The notes under the pieces are model-generated. The model did not search any database. It was not told the DNA's origin and was given only the letters and a program-made list of their open reading frames with translations. A stretch of 64,000 nt of DNA from Cordia subcordata. Its lineage: Eukaryota; Streptophyta; Magnoliopsida; Boraginales; Cordiaceae. A program made the translations under genes and the position numbers. Of the stretch, positions 20,941-32,300 are shown in pieces (position 1 is the stretch's first letter; every line of letters starts with the position of its first letter). The DNA is taken from positions 5,805,001-5,869,000 of the forward strand of contig JAPTOF010000021.1 in NCBI GenBank assembly GCA_028554755.1, in the 5' to 3' direction.

Positions 20941-23199
20941 GTATATGATGCATCAACTACCATGCAAAAGACACTTATGACATAAAGCTAATTAATGCCT
21001 TAGATATTAGAAATAATCCTGTGAAATGGAAAACCAACGGAAAAGAAAAGCATATCCCCACAAATTCATTTATATGAGGCACAAGCATCAACCACAGAAC
21101 TAGAATTAGTCTAGCAACTAGCATATCAATAAGAGAACCTAAATTTCCAATGACAGATAATATTGAAATTTGTATTTCATAGCTTTACAGGCTTGCTTCC
21201 CTTTAGCAAGCTCAATGTACTAAAAGTTTCTCACTTATGAGTCGTAATGGAAGACACAATCAGCAAAAGATAATATATGCATGTTAAAATTTTATATGCA
21301 TCCAAAAAAAACATATATTGTGATAAATATAATTCAGGCAATCAAAGTGGTGCTACATGTGGCATTACATATTCATTGTATAATACACACAAAAGTCACA
21401 TTACATATGGCATTACATACTTATTGTATGTTCTTCTACTCTTTTTCTAGATGATCAACAGCATTCAACTAAATTCCATTTTCAATGAAATCATGGATGA
21501 ATTTAGAAGTTTTAGTTATATAATCAATGGTATCACTTATCAAGGAAATCTGAAGTTACTATCAACACATAAATGGTAATATTTACAAATCTTTCTAGAA
21601 ACATCTTTCTTTCATTAGTTGAGCCACCTAGTAATGTAAATACATGGAGTGTTAGCTAAAGATTACTTATTGTTTAGATAGTTTATGGGCAGGATGTCCA
21701 AATTTGATTGTCTTGCTATTCTCGTGAAATTTATGAGATGAATGAAAAAATTGAATTTAAAGTTGAAAGACAGGCCAGAATTTGAATTTGGTGGAAGTTA
21801 AAGTTCCCATAAGGGTAAAATAGAGCCATCTTAAGCTATTTATCTAATTTGAGATTTGGGTTTGGGCCCTAAGGGGCACACAATCTTACCAAATTGTAGG
21901 TCTGAAATCAATTATCATACACGCATATGCTGCCCACCCGTCCAACTGGCTTTACTTGACTCAGCATGGCACAACACAACACAGCAGGGCACGACACAAC
22001 ACGTTTACGAGTGTGAGCATGCCTTGGGCTAAAATTTGGGCTTGGGCCTTAGCTCAGATGGTTTTATTATTTTATACAAAATTTGATTAAAAATTTCCAA
22101 CTTTATTTTTTACTAATAGCATATTCAGTCAATCGATTATAAGCCCAATAAGACTGGTTGATCAGTGAGCAGAGTTGGAGACACTGCCTTAATAAGTCGG
22201 ACCATCTGGTTGACCACTTGACCGGCTTGTTAATCCAGTGTTGGTCACTATTTTATCTAGTTGGTCTCATGGTCAACTGATACGACTAACGAGTTACCCT
22301 AGTATGAATGAAAAGACATGTCTGCTTTCTGCAAATACATGTCTATTAAGCTTTAAACTTCCAGATGTGGCTATTTAGATCTGCTGCTTAGAACAGACCT
22401 CTCTTACCTATTAATAGGCAGTTGTAAGCATTAGTTTTGTATCATTCATTGCATTACTCTCATACTTTGCATAAAATAACATTTTTACGTACACTCTAGA
22501 GTAAGGCTTATAAAAGGAAGAGTTATTCGTTATTTTGGTTTGACGAGTCTCAAAATTTGAAATGCTACTATTCTGAGATGTAGTTATTCATCATCAATCA
22601 TGAGCATCAGTGCGGGATGAATAAATCTTAAGGACACTGAACCAAGTTTAGGCCTCGGCTTGACATTGCATTTCCATTTTCGGTTCGCAAAGTGCTATAA
22701 GTATACTTCTTTAAAGTTTTTTATTTATTTAATTTTCTAATTTTCAAACTACAAGTTGTACAAATTTGGTGCTCTATTTTCCAACACCCTTGGGGCCTAA
22801 AATCCCAGATCTAGGATATATAAGTAGTATAGAATGACTTTATTTTTCCATTATGGTAAGCTTCAAATTCTCCAAGTTGACATACTATAGAACCCTTTAA
22901 CTTTAAACCCAATTTTCTCATTCATGTCTCATTTGTTTTAAATAAGTGAATATACTACGATCATCTACTTTGAAAAATGAATATACACGTATTGTCTATC
23001 TTGTTTAGAGATGTTATGTTTAGACTAAAATGACAACATAAACTTATGTTGTAACCACAATCTACAAAGTTTTTTTTTTAAGAAATGGGTTAAATGAGAC
23101 CACTTTGAAAAATTAATGATATTTTTAAAACCAAAACTAAACAAAACTAGTCGAATAGTTTAATGACCTCTAAAATAAATTATCTATAAATAAAATATA
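20941..23199. other. No gene recognised
   Basis: AT-rich sequence with no credible frame. The part 22130-22270 contains a cluster of GTTGACC/GACCGGC motifs like those in the LTRs, so 22100-22800 may be an old LTR. About 23080-23175 resembles the right terminal repeat of the Mutator-like element that follows, suggesting an older copy of the same family. Confidence 0.4.
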
Positions 23200-24133
23200 G
23201 GGTAAATTATTCTAGAGGTCATTATACTATTCACCTAGTCTTGTTTTGACCATTAGACTATTTTTAATGTTAAAAGGACCATTAATTTTTAAAGTGGTCT
23301 TATTTAAGCCATTTAGTTAAGAAAAACTCAACAGATGAGGATTAAAACATAAATACTTAAATATTAAGTGGCTTAAATAATTCTTATTTTCTTTTTAGTG
23401 TTTAATTATTCTTTTAATCTTCTTTAATTTCTTTACATTTATTCTTTTATTTCTTTGCTTTCCCACATTGCCACGGACACTTAGCAAACATCATTGTCTA
23501 TAAATATACTCATGTCTACCTCCTTTATTACTCCACACTAATTTTCTATTCAAGCTCAAATCCTACCCACAACAATTGCTCCATGATATCATCTTCCACA
23601 TTTGCTCCTAATGTAGCACTAAAAAAAATATTATTCACTAACATGAGACTTATCAATCGTGATATTGAATTTTTCTTAACTTTCTTGCATGTAACTATTA
23701 TAATTAGATATAACTATTATGTTCTCGAATAATCCAAAGGTTAGAATTTTGTTTTTGATAGTAATAAAACTACATACATACACATCATGCGTATCATGAC
23801 AACCATGTCAGGGGTCCTTAAAGTATAGGTAAATGATGATAGGCATAGACTATAGTTGTTGATGTTAACATGGAGAAGAAAGGAAAAAGAAAATAGAAGG
23901 ATAAAGAGAAACAAATAAAAGGAGATTAAATATTAATTAAAAACTAAATAGAGAATTTATTCAAGTCACTTAATTTTTAAGTATTTATATTTTAACCACT
24001 ATTTGTTAAGTTTTTAATGGAATGATTTAAATGAGATCATTATGAAAATTAATGGTCATTTTAGAACCAAAAATAGTTAAATGGTTAAAATATGACTAGT
24101 TGAATGTTTAATGGCTTCTAAAATAATTTACCC
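23200..24133. mobile_element. Non-autonomous Mutator-like element with long TIRs
   Basis: The left end (GGGTAAATTATTCTAGAGG...) and right end (...CTAAAATAATTTACCC) are inverted repeats for about 200 bases each (23200-23400 and 23930-24133), with visible divergence. Both sides carry the same 9-bp duplication TAAAATATA (23191-23199 and 24134-24142). Long TIRs with a 9-bp duplication define the Mutator superfamily. The roughly 530-bp interior has no ORF. The sequence at 28963-29112 is a copy of the site without the insertion. Confidence 0.85.
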
Positions 24134-24234
24134 TAAAATATAACTACTAATTCCAATTTTATATGTGATGAATTGTTTAATGGCTTCTAGAATAATTTAC
24201 CTTAAAATATATCTACTAATTCCAATTTTATATG
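24102..24234. repeat. Tandem duplication across the MULE right end
   Basis: A unit of about 66 bp (TGAATGTTTAATGGCTTC ... AATTCCAATTTTATATG) occurs twice in a row with a few substitutions. It includes the last bases of the right TIR, the duplication TAAAATATA and some flank, so the duplication came after insertion. Confidence 0.65.
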
Positions 24235-24346
24235 CGTTCCAACACAATTATTTAATATCATTTTTATGAAATTTATTAAATTTTTGTAGAATTATTTAAT
24301 GTTTATAAAACTTAGTTATAAATTCAAATAAATATCCAGATAGTGC

Positions 24347-24453
24347 TTTGAAAAATTATATGAGCCTATAACCTATTCCCAATTAGAGTATACTCTGTGT
24401 AGAAAAATTATATGAGTGTATAATATATTCCCAATTAGAGTATACCTTGTGTA
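24347..24453. repeat. Two-copy tandem repeat, about 52 bp
   Basis: GAAAAATTATATGAG...CCCAATTAGAGTATAC repeats twice with small changes. It follows directly after the segment that is duplicated upstream of the pseudouridine synthase start. Confidence 0.6.
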
Positions 24454-27400
24454 ATACACGGGAGAAATACACAATTTTTAATATTTTTATTTACTATTAA
24501 TGTTTAATTTTTATATTTTATGTGAAATTAAATACAATTATATTTTTTAAAATTTGATTTTTAGTACATTTTTAATCCTAATAATGTTTTTATGAGAGAT
24601 CCCCAATAACTATATAAAACATTTGAATTGTTTATAATAAATCTTCAATAATTTAATAAATATTAAAATTGAGAAAGTAAAATCAGAAAATAATCTAATA
24701 TGAAAAAAAAGTAATAACAGATTTTCTAATGCTTTTTAGATGAAAAATAATATTATTAATTATTGATTAAATAGATTTACATTAAGTTATTACTATTATG
24801 TAATAGAAGCAATGCCAAGGATTGTTTTTCGCACAAACGACACCATTCAAACCTCTTCTTTTTTTCCTTTTATCAAGAATGAAACGACAACGTATTTACC
24901 ATATTGTTGCAAAACTGATCCATAACAATGTCGTTTTGCTTGCTCTCATATAAAATCCTTCTGTCACAACCACATTGCAAGTTTTCTTTCATCGTTCTCT
25001 CCCACTCTGCCGCCTCCTGCTTGGTCAACTATGTTGCTAGCACCTCATCTTTCATGGCTCTTAACTCTGTTAAATGTTTTTTCTCTTTATTTTTTTGAGT
25101 ACACGTCTTGCTTCTATTGAGAACTGATTGGCTTAAAAAGATTGCAATGAGAATGAGGATCACTTCGAAACTCTAAAGGAATGGATAGGTTTGTATCCTA
25201 CTTAGGGAGATTTAATAATCTTGGTGTGCAGGACCTCTCTTACAATATCATCACTGCGATACACGTAGTGTTTGCAAGAGTAGTGCATGTGTACAAATGT
25301 GAGTGAACACAAGATGTTCAATGAAATTACTTGGAGGATTTGGTACCACTATTCCATTATAGTTCCAAAATTCATGATTTGAAGAAGCATGTCTTAATTG
25401 GAGGAAGAAATAGGCTTCCCTTTACTCCAATTGATTGGCCTAGTTTGTTGTTAGATTTGTCTTTTGCTGTTAAAATTGACTATTTTCTGATAACTTAGCT
25501 ATATTCTTCTAAGGTATTCATTTTATTGGATTGGACAATTAGTTGTTGCAAAATGAATTGCTTTACGTGTTGGACAAAATCAAGCAGCTCAATTGGGTAA
25601 AAGAAGGCCCTTTATGTTCAATTAAGTTATGGTAATGATCAAAGGAAGTGTCAATCAAATACTATGTATGTTGCAGATGAGATTTGACTATTTTACTAAT
25701 ATTGTTAAAAACTTGATTTAGTTAACCATGCAATCTAAAGAATAAGTAAGAAAGAAAACAGTGGGGAACTTTTTAATAGATTTTGCATATTAAAACACTT
25801 GTTTCCTTTTTAAGTAGATGAGTTTGGATAACAAAAAAGTGGTCTATGATGCGATTCAAGTCTTACTAATAGAAACTTGAGAGTATTATTTCTATATGTG
25901 CTTTTAAGATGTTGTGGATCTTTAGATATTCTCTATATGCTTAATATAATGTTATTGGTATAGCTTGTATGTAGTTACTGTTGGAGCCTTCACAAATTGA
26001 GGAATTGAATTAAGGAATTGGGAATGCTCAATCACATTTAGGGCTAACGATACAGAAGATGTAAAGCATGTTCATTTGCTCCTGAGTTGAATCTAGAGGG
26101 TTGCACTAGAAGCTTTTGATTGAAACTAGTTGCAAGGAAACCTATTGCAGTTTAGTTTTTGTATCTGCATTAAGCATGAATGAGAAGGGAATCAATCCCA
26201 ATTTGCACTTTATAGGAAAACCGCTAAAAGCTTGGTAGAATGTTTTGCTATCAACAACATAAAATTGTCTCTATTACAAGACGAAGTTCAATTTTAAAGA
26301 TAGGCCTAGATATTTTTAGAACACCTGCTAAATTAATTGTCGAAGGTCATCTATAACAGGCTGCATATTCTAGGCTAAATCATTTGGAATATTCATAGTT
26401 TTGATAGATGTGTATGTAGCTTGAGAATAAGGTTTGAACCTTGTGGATTAGAATAGAACTCCCATATCTTACTCTAGTGCATGAAGGGTATTACTTCTAC
26501 GAAGTAATATAGTTTCTCGTCAAAATTTAAGTTCCTTGAGATAAATAGTTATGTTTCTCCTCTTCGTTGCTTAACCTTTAGACGTAATACACTGAAATGA
26601 TTAGTACTTATTCCATTACAGTAGTTGATCACTAGATTGGAGATTTGGAATAGCGAACAGAAGTGCTTGTAGCTACATAAAAATATTTGGAAGTTGTGTA
26701 ACATTATTTGTTATTCTCTGCTTGTGAAAGGTGAGTGGAAAAACCCCTTATATGCTTATCAATCCCTTTAATGCATATATCTAATTAGGCAAGGGCAACT
26801 GTAAAGCTTTAAATATCTAAATATGGGAGAATTTTGTTCAACAATCATTATTCAACACCACAAAAAAAATAGGGTAGTTAAGCTAAGTTCAAGTTTTGAA
26901 ATTCTACACCACATTTCTATTCTAGATCCTTGATGGTTTATACTCGGTTTACACATATTCTCAACCAGTAAATGGTGTAAATGTTTGAGATTACATGTAG
27001 GTCTTCATTTATCTACAAATATATTCTTGATGATCTTAACTTGAAATTGCTCGATTTAGTGTATTAGCATTCAAGCATCAACCAACTCTTTATTGGACAA
27101 ATGCTCGAATAAATGCCAACAAACGAGTCCAAGAAGAAATATTGAATCCTATTTCCTAATGTAAGAAATGATGCGTAATGTAATAGGCTGTCTGTGGAAG
27201 AAGAAATGCATATATTCTAGCTGACTAAACTAACTTAGATCTCTTTTACTTTGCATCTTTCGATGTGAAATGTTTAAATCTTTTCTTAGACCTTGTAATG
27301 AGATCGATGACAAGTTCTTGTCAACTTTTTGCATCAAAACATAGATTTGGAGTTATTGTTTTCTACATATTTGATCCTTATGATGAACTTTGCTACGATG

Positions 27401-27588
27401 GTAAATGTTAAGAGATTTGTTGTTTTATTAATAATACTTTCAAGACATTAAGGATCATTATTTGAATGACTCGAGGGGACATTGTCTATTGTCAAATAGC
27501 TGCTCAATTTTTTGGAACTTAGAAGTCAACTTGGAGTTCTGAATGTTGTCCAAGTATGTAATTGACTACTGCTAAAGGTTAAAGCTTA
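24454..27588. other. No gene recognised; one promoter-like stretch
   Basis: No long frame or splice-consistent coding sequence. Near 24920-25020 a TATA-like CATATAAAATCC is followed by a CT-rich stretch and ATG codons opening only a 29-codon frame. This could be a relic first exon or non-coding transcript, but nothing beyond composition supports it. Confidence 0.35.
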
Positions 27589-28589
27589 GGGCTTGTTTGG
27601 TATCGTTAATGTTTCCGATTTTCTATTTTTGTTGATCAAAATTTGAAAACCAATTCGTTTGTTTCTGTTTTCGTTTTCTGGAAAAACAAAAACCAATAAC
27701 CTGTTTTTACAACTTTGATAAACAAGAAAAAGTGGTTTTCTCAGGTTGTGGCAATAGGTTTTCAAAACTTTTATATACTTTGTGTTGTATACCTTTTATA
27801 ATTATCTTTTCAAAATTAATGTGAACTTATTAATTTTTTGAAAAATAATTATTAAAATTAAAATTATTAAAAAATATTTTTTTAAAAAATTATTTTGAAA
27901 ATACTTTTTCAAAAATATTTTAGAAAATATTTTTAAAAATAAAATTAACTTTATAAAAAGAAATTTTCAAAAAATAATTAAAAATATTTTGAAAAAATAA
28001 TTTTAATAAATTAAAAATATTTTAATAATTAAAAATATTTTGAAAATACATTTAAAAATTATTTTGATAAACTAATTTTTTTAAATATTTTAATAAATTA
28101 TAATTAGTTTTAGAAAATTAAAAACATTTTAAGAATTAAAATAAAAATTATTTTTATAAATATTTTTTAAAAATAATTTTATTATCTTTAGAAACATTCA
28201 AAAAAATAAACTAATAAAATAATAAATGAAAATTTTAAAAAATTCAAAATTAAAAATAAAAATATATTCTCAAAATAATTAAAATTATTTTTTGAAATTA
28301 TAATCTTAAAAAAATAAATCAATTTTATAATATTCTCATTGTTCTTTTACAAAATATTCTCAAATATTTTCATGTGTTCTATTTAACATAAAATACTAAA
28401 ATGAAAAATAAGAGACAAAAATAGTTTGTAAACTATGGACAACCAAACATGTTTTTGGTTTTTGTTTATAGATTTTATAATTTAACCAAACACGTTTTCA
28501 ATTTTTATTTTTAATTGTTGTTGACAGTTTTTTATTTATGATTCTGGTTTTCGTTTTTAAAATTTTTGACAGCGTTACCAAACGAGCCC
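27589..28589. mobile_element. PIF/Harbinger-like non-autonomous element
   Basis: The termini are GGGCTTGTTTGGTATCG on the left and the reverse complement of GGGCTCGTTTGGTAACG on the right, flanked by TTA on both sides (27586-27588 and 28590-28592). A TTA duplication with this TIR type suggests PIF/Harbinger. The 1001-bp body contains a stretch of nearly pure A/T (about 27830-28380) and no ORF. hAT is a less likely alternative. Confidence 0.7.
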
Positions 28590-28962
28590 TTAGCTTATGC
28601 AAAAATTATTCTTATGTATTCTCTTGCCAACTGTTGTTGTTCTCTTACCAACTGCTAGAAGGGACATACAGTAGGTATATTTACTTCATTAAAAAAAATT
28701 AATTTACCCAAGAAATATGTTTACTCACATACAGTGTACAACTTATTTTCTTTATTAATATACTAATATAGAATCACATACAATATACAATTAATGTTCT
28801 TTATTAATATGCTACTCTAGAATCAAAAAATTTAAGATACTAACAGCCAAACATTGCTTAGTTCTCGCACACTAGTAATTGTAAATAAATATAAGAGTAG
28901 ACTATAACCAAATATTCATCATTCAAAATTAATACATGAATTAAATGTGTTTCGAAATTCGT

Positions 28963-29112
28963 AAATCAATTTATCCATAAATAAAATATAAGAACTAACT
29001 CCGATTCTATATGTGCTGCAACACAATTATTTAATACCATTTTTATGAGATTTATTTAATTTTTATAAAATTTATTTATAAATTCAAATAAATTTCCCGA
29101 TGTGCTTTCAAC
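28963..29112 (+). repeat. Segment duplicated 4.8 kb upstream; MULE empty site
   Basis: It aligns with 23172-23199 joined to 24143-24346: the shared phrases are ATAAATAAAATATA, CTAACTCCGATTCTATATG, CAACACAATTATTTAAT and TATAAATTCAAATAAAT. The MULE is absent at the corresponding point. The repeat stops a few bases before the first ATG of the pseudouridine synthase gene, so this copy lies in its proximal promoter or 5' leader. Confidence 0.7.
29058..29082 (+). promoter_or_regulatory. Possible TATA elements of the pseudouridine synthase gene
   Basis: Two TATAAA-like sites (near 29063 and 29077) lie 35-55 bases before the first ATG and 115-130 before the in-frame Met27/28. In so AT-rich a region this is weak evidence. 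If real, the upstream repeat supplies the core promoter. Confidence 0.25.
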
Positions 29113-29115
29113 ACA

Positions 29116-29312
29116 ATGCTTTCTCTAGTAAGGTATCCTACAAGCATAGGCGCCGGCGGCACAAGACAGCGTCTAAGTGGGAGATTTCTGCTGATGATGG
29201 ACAACCAAGCAACCCCTCCACCTCAAACTCAAGTTGATTTTCAAACTGAAGGCACGGTTCATTTTCACTATAATCATACAGACTCCTGCAGATTTTCGAG
29301 ATGGACGGCTAA
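29116..29312 (+). CDS. Pseudouridine synthase exon 1
   Basis: Encodes residues 1-65 plus two bases. Met1 opens a basic, Ser/Thr-containing stretch; MMDNQA at 27-32 offers a second start. It ends SCRFSRWTA before donor GTGAGC. The upstream frame has stops, so no longer N-terminus is likely. Confidence 0.65.
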
Positions 29313-32300
29313 GTGAGCTTTCCCATTTTACCCCTCCCCCTTGTCTCTTCCCTTCTTTCTTTTGGGACTTATTGGATAGTAGCTGCTAGCATGCTGAGGA
29401 ATGTCCAACCTTTCTCGTGATTGCATGTTATCCCCAAATCCCAAGTGTTCTAATTGTTCAATTTTGCGTAATTAATTAGTAGATGAGCTGCTCACAAACA
29501 AGATTGGTTCTTTTTTTGTGTTTTTTCTGGTTTGGGGGAGGGCTCCATCTTGTTCTTCAACCCATTTTTATGTTGTGTTTTGAGCTTGAAAAGCGTATAA
29601 ATGGTTCGTTCGGATTGATTTTTCTTAAAAGTACTTTTCTAATTGTTTTTTTTGGAAAAAGTGTTGAATTTGCATTATTAATTTATGGCCCAGTCACTGG
29701 GTGACTACATCTTGTCAGTTTCTAATGAGCTTCCATCTTATCCACCAACCCGTTTGGATGATCTGATGTTTGAGTTTTGTGTAATTTGTTCTATACCGAG
29801 TTGACTCTAGAAGTAAACAAGTTGAATCGATGTCAATTTTCTAGTGTTGCATTTCATCGACCAATCCGTTTTCAGTTTGCTGATAGATGTATTTGTTTAT
29901 TTACTTATTGGCTGGAGTTGACTTACGGAGTTAGTATCAATTATGCGTGCCATTTACATGATTTTCCAACTTGTCGGTGTCCTGGCTGAATTGCATTAGC
30001 TCTTTACTAAGCGGGTATGCTTATGACTCGGTATATAGTTGTCACTTGTTCTCTGTTAGAAATTCTGTTTCTGTGAAGGTGGCTTGCTTTCAATATTTTG
30101 ATGAACAGGGTTCTATTTCTTATGCTGATTGTATTCTGATACAAAATGCTTCTTTATTTGGTTAAAGTCAAATTGACAGAAATTCATTTTGAGGGTTTGC
30201 AGAGAATGTTTCGAGTTCATGTATGCAAGGCCATGGCAAAAAGTCAATGATTTTTATTTAGATATGACAAATGGCCGCTTGTCATTACTGGGGTTGTTTG
30301 GAAAAGAGGTAAGTTTTTTTTTAAGCAAAATTCTCAATCCGTTTTTATCTTTTCGGCTGGATGTCGATCTTTGTTATTCAGGTAGTGTATTATGTTAGCA
30401 TTCATATGGCAGTTCACTTCATTATGAATGCCTATAAATTTCATTGATAATCCGTAATATGTATGCCCTTGTTTTTCTGTTTTGAGTCCATATGCTTCTC
30501 TTTAAAGCTTACTTAGATAATGCTGTTCCTGTAGTTATTTAGAATGATTGGGGGCTAGGGCTAAGCATGAGACAAGACGGTTTGGGATTTCAGTCAATCC
30601 TTGTCCCGTCCTAAAGTTTTGGGATATATATTTTCAATAACCCATTCCCGTCCCAAAATATTTGCATCCTATCCCAAATGTTTTTTCAAATTTTGGGATG
30701 GACTGTTTGGGTTTTGGGATGAAATTCTATTTTTGAAATAAACAAATAATAAAATAGCTAATATAGTTTTCAAAATCATCATTCATGCAAATTAGAAAAT
30801 CTCCATTTCACCTCGCAACAAGTTGAAGTTAGTAAATAACAATTACAAATATTAATGTCAATTTTGATGTGGAAATTAAAGATAAATAGCTTAATGACCC
30901 AGATTTTTTATGAGAACAACTTTCCCTAGACATCAATCTCTACTCTTGGTAATACATGTGCCTGGATTTCAGGATCTTGTATGATTTTTGCAAGTAAAAA
31001 GAGTGAAACATGCATAAAAACTTAGACCTTAATGCAATTTCTAATATCCAAATTAAAAAACAAAGAATAAAGTACCTGATTCAAAGGTTTTGAGTTCTTC
31101 AAGAGTTCTCTCAACCTTAATGGTATTACTAGATTGTCTCAACCAATCTTGGCAATTGATTAACAGTTTAGTTGTGGTAGGAGTCAAAGAACTCTTAAAT
31201 TGATCCAAAGTCCTTCCACCAGTAATACAAGCATCTATGTCTAGATCTTCTTGTCTCTCTCTTCGTGGTCAGTGAACTTCAATTTTTTTGATGCTAAATC
31301 ATTGACTTTTTTGATCTTATATATCACCATTTATGACAGTATACAATTAACTTGTAATGTAATTCGCATCTGCTTATGTGACATCCTTAGCGTTTTGAGG
31401 TTTAAATTATAATTTTAGATTTTCATATTAAATTTTCTTTTAAAATTTTAATTTTAATTTAGAATTCAAAAATTATTATTTTTATAATTATAATGAAAAT
31501 AAATTAAAATTAAAATTCTTTTAGAGATCTTAAGTTCAAGCCGTTATTGGAATAAATGAAAACTTACTATCAATCCCCATTTAAAAAAAGAGAGGAAAAA
31601 GGGTATTTTAACTTTATATATGTTATATAGGTACATATGATATAGATTTTTCTTTCTTTGTTTCTCTTTATTTGTTTCACTATTCAATTGATATTCTTAC
31701 CTTTTTAAGCTTGGAGGTTAATGACATTTTTCATCCAGTACATCGCCATTTGCGAGCATATACAATTCATTTGTAATTTGTACTCTCTGTTACATTTACT
31801 TATGTGGCATCATTAAAGTTTTGAGATTTAACTTTATATAGATTATATAGATTAATTAAAGTGAAGGATAAAGAATGTCTTTAACGTGTGAAAATTACGT
31901 AGGTAGGGTTAAAAATGTAAAAGGGGTTTTAAGAAAATACGTATAAATTTATATTATTGTATATTAAAATGTATATTATATATACATACATATATTTTTT
32001 CATAAATATATAATATTTTGGTTCGGGACAGATTTACCGGATGGGACGGAACGGTTTGGGTTTTAGGATGGGATGGATGGGATGAAGGGTGTATCCCTAT
32101 CCCGTCCCGAAATTTGAAGTTCGGGATGGTATGGATCTTCCAAAAATGGATAACTGGTTCTCTAATTTCCTTCCTTTACTCTTCTCTCTCCTCTTTTGAA
32201 ATTATTAAATGGTGAAATTTGTTATGCAAGCATTTTTGTGAAATAATAGTCAAATAATTCTTAGTTAGTTGGTTTAGAGAGTACTATTTCTATGAAGTTA

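Noticed and set aside
29483..30165. Open frames between the first two exons of the pseudouridine synthase gene
   Set aside because: They lie in intron 1, are T-rich, do not fit the splice phases and show no family motif.
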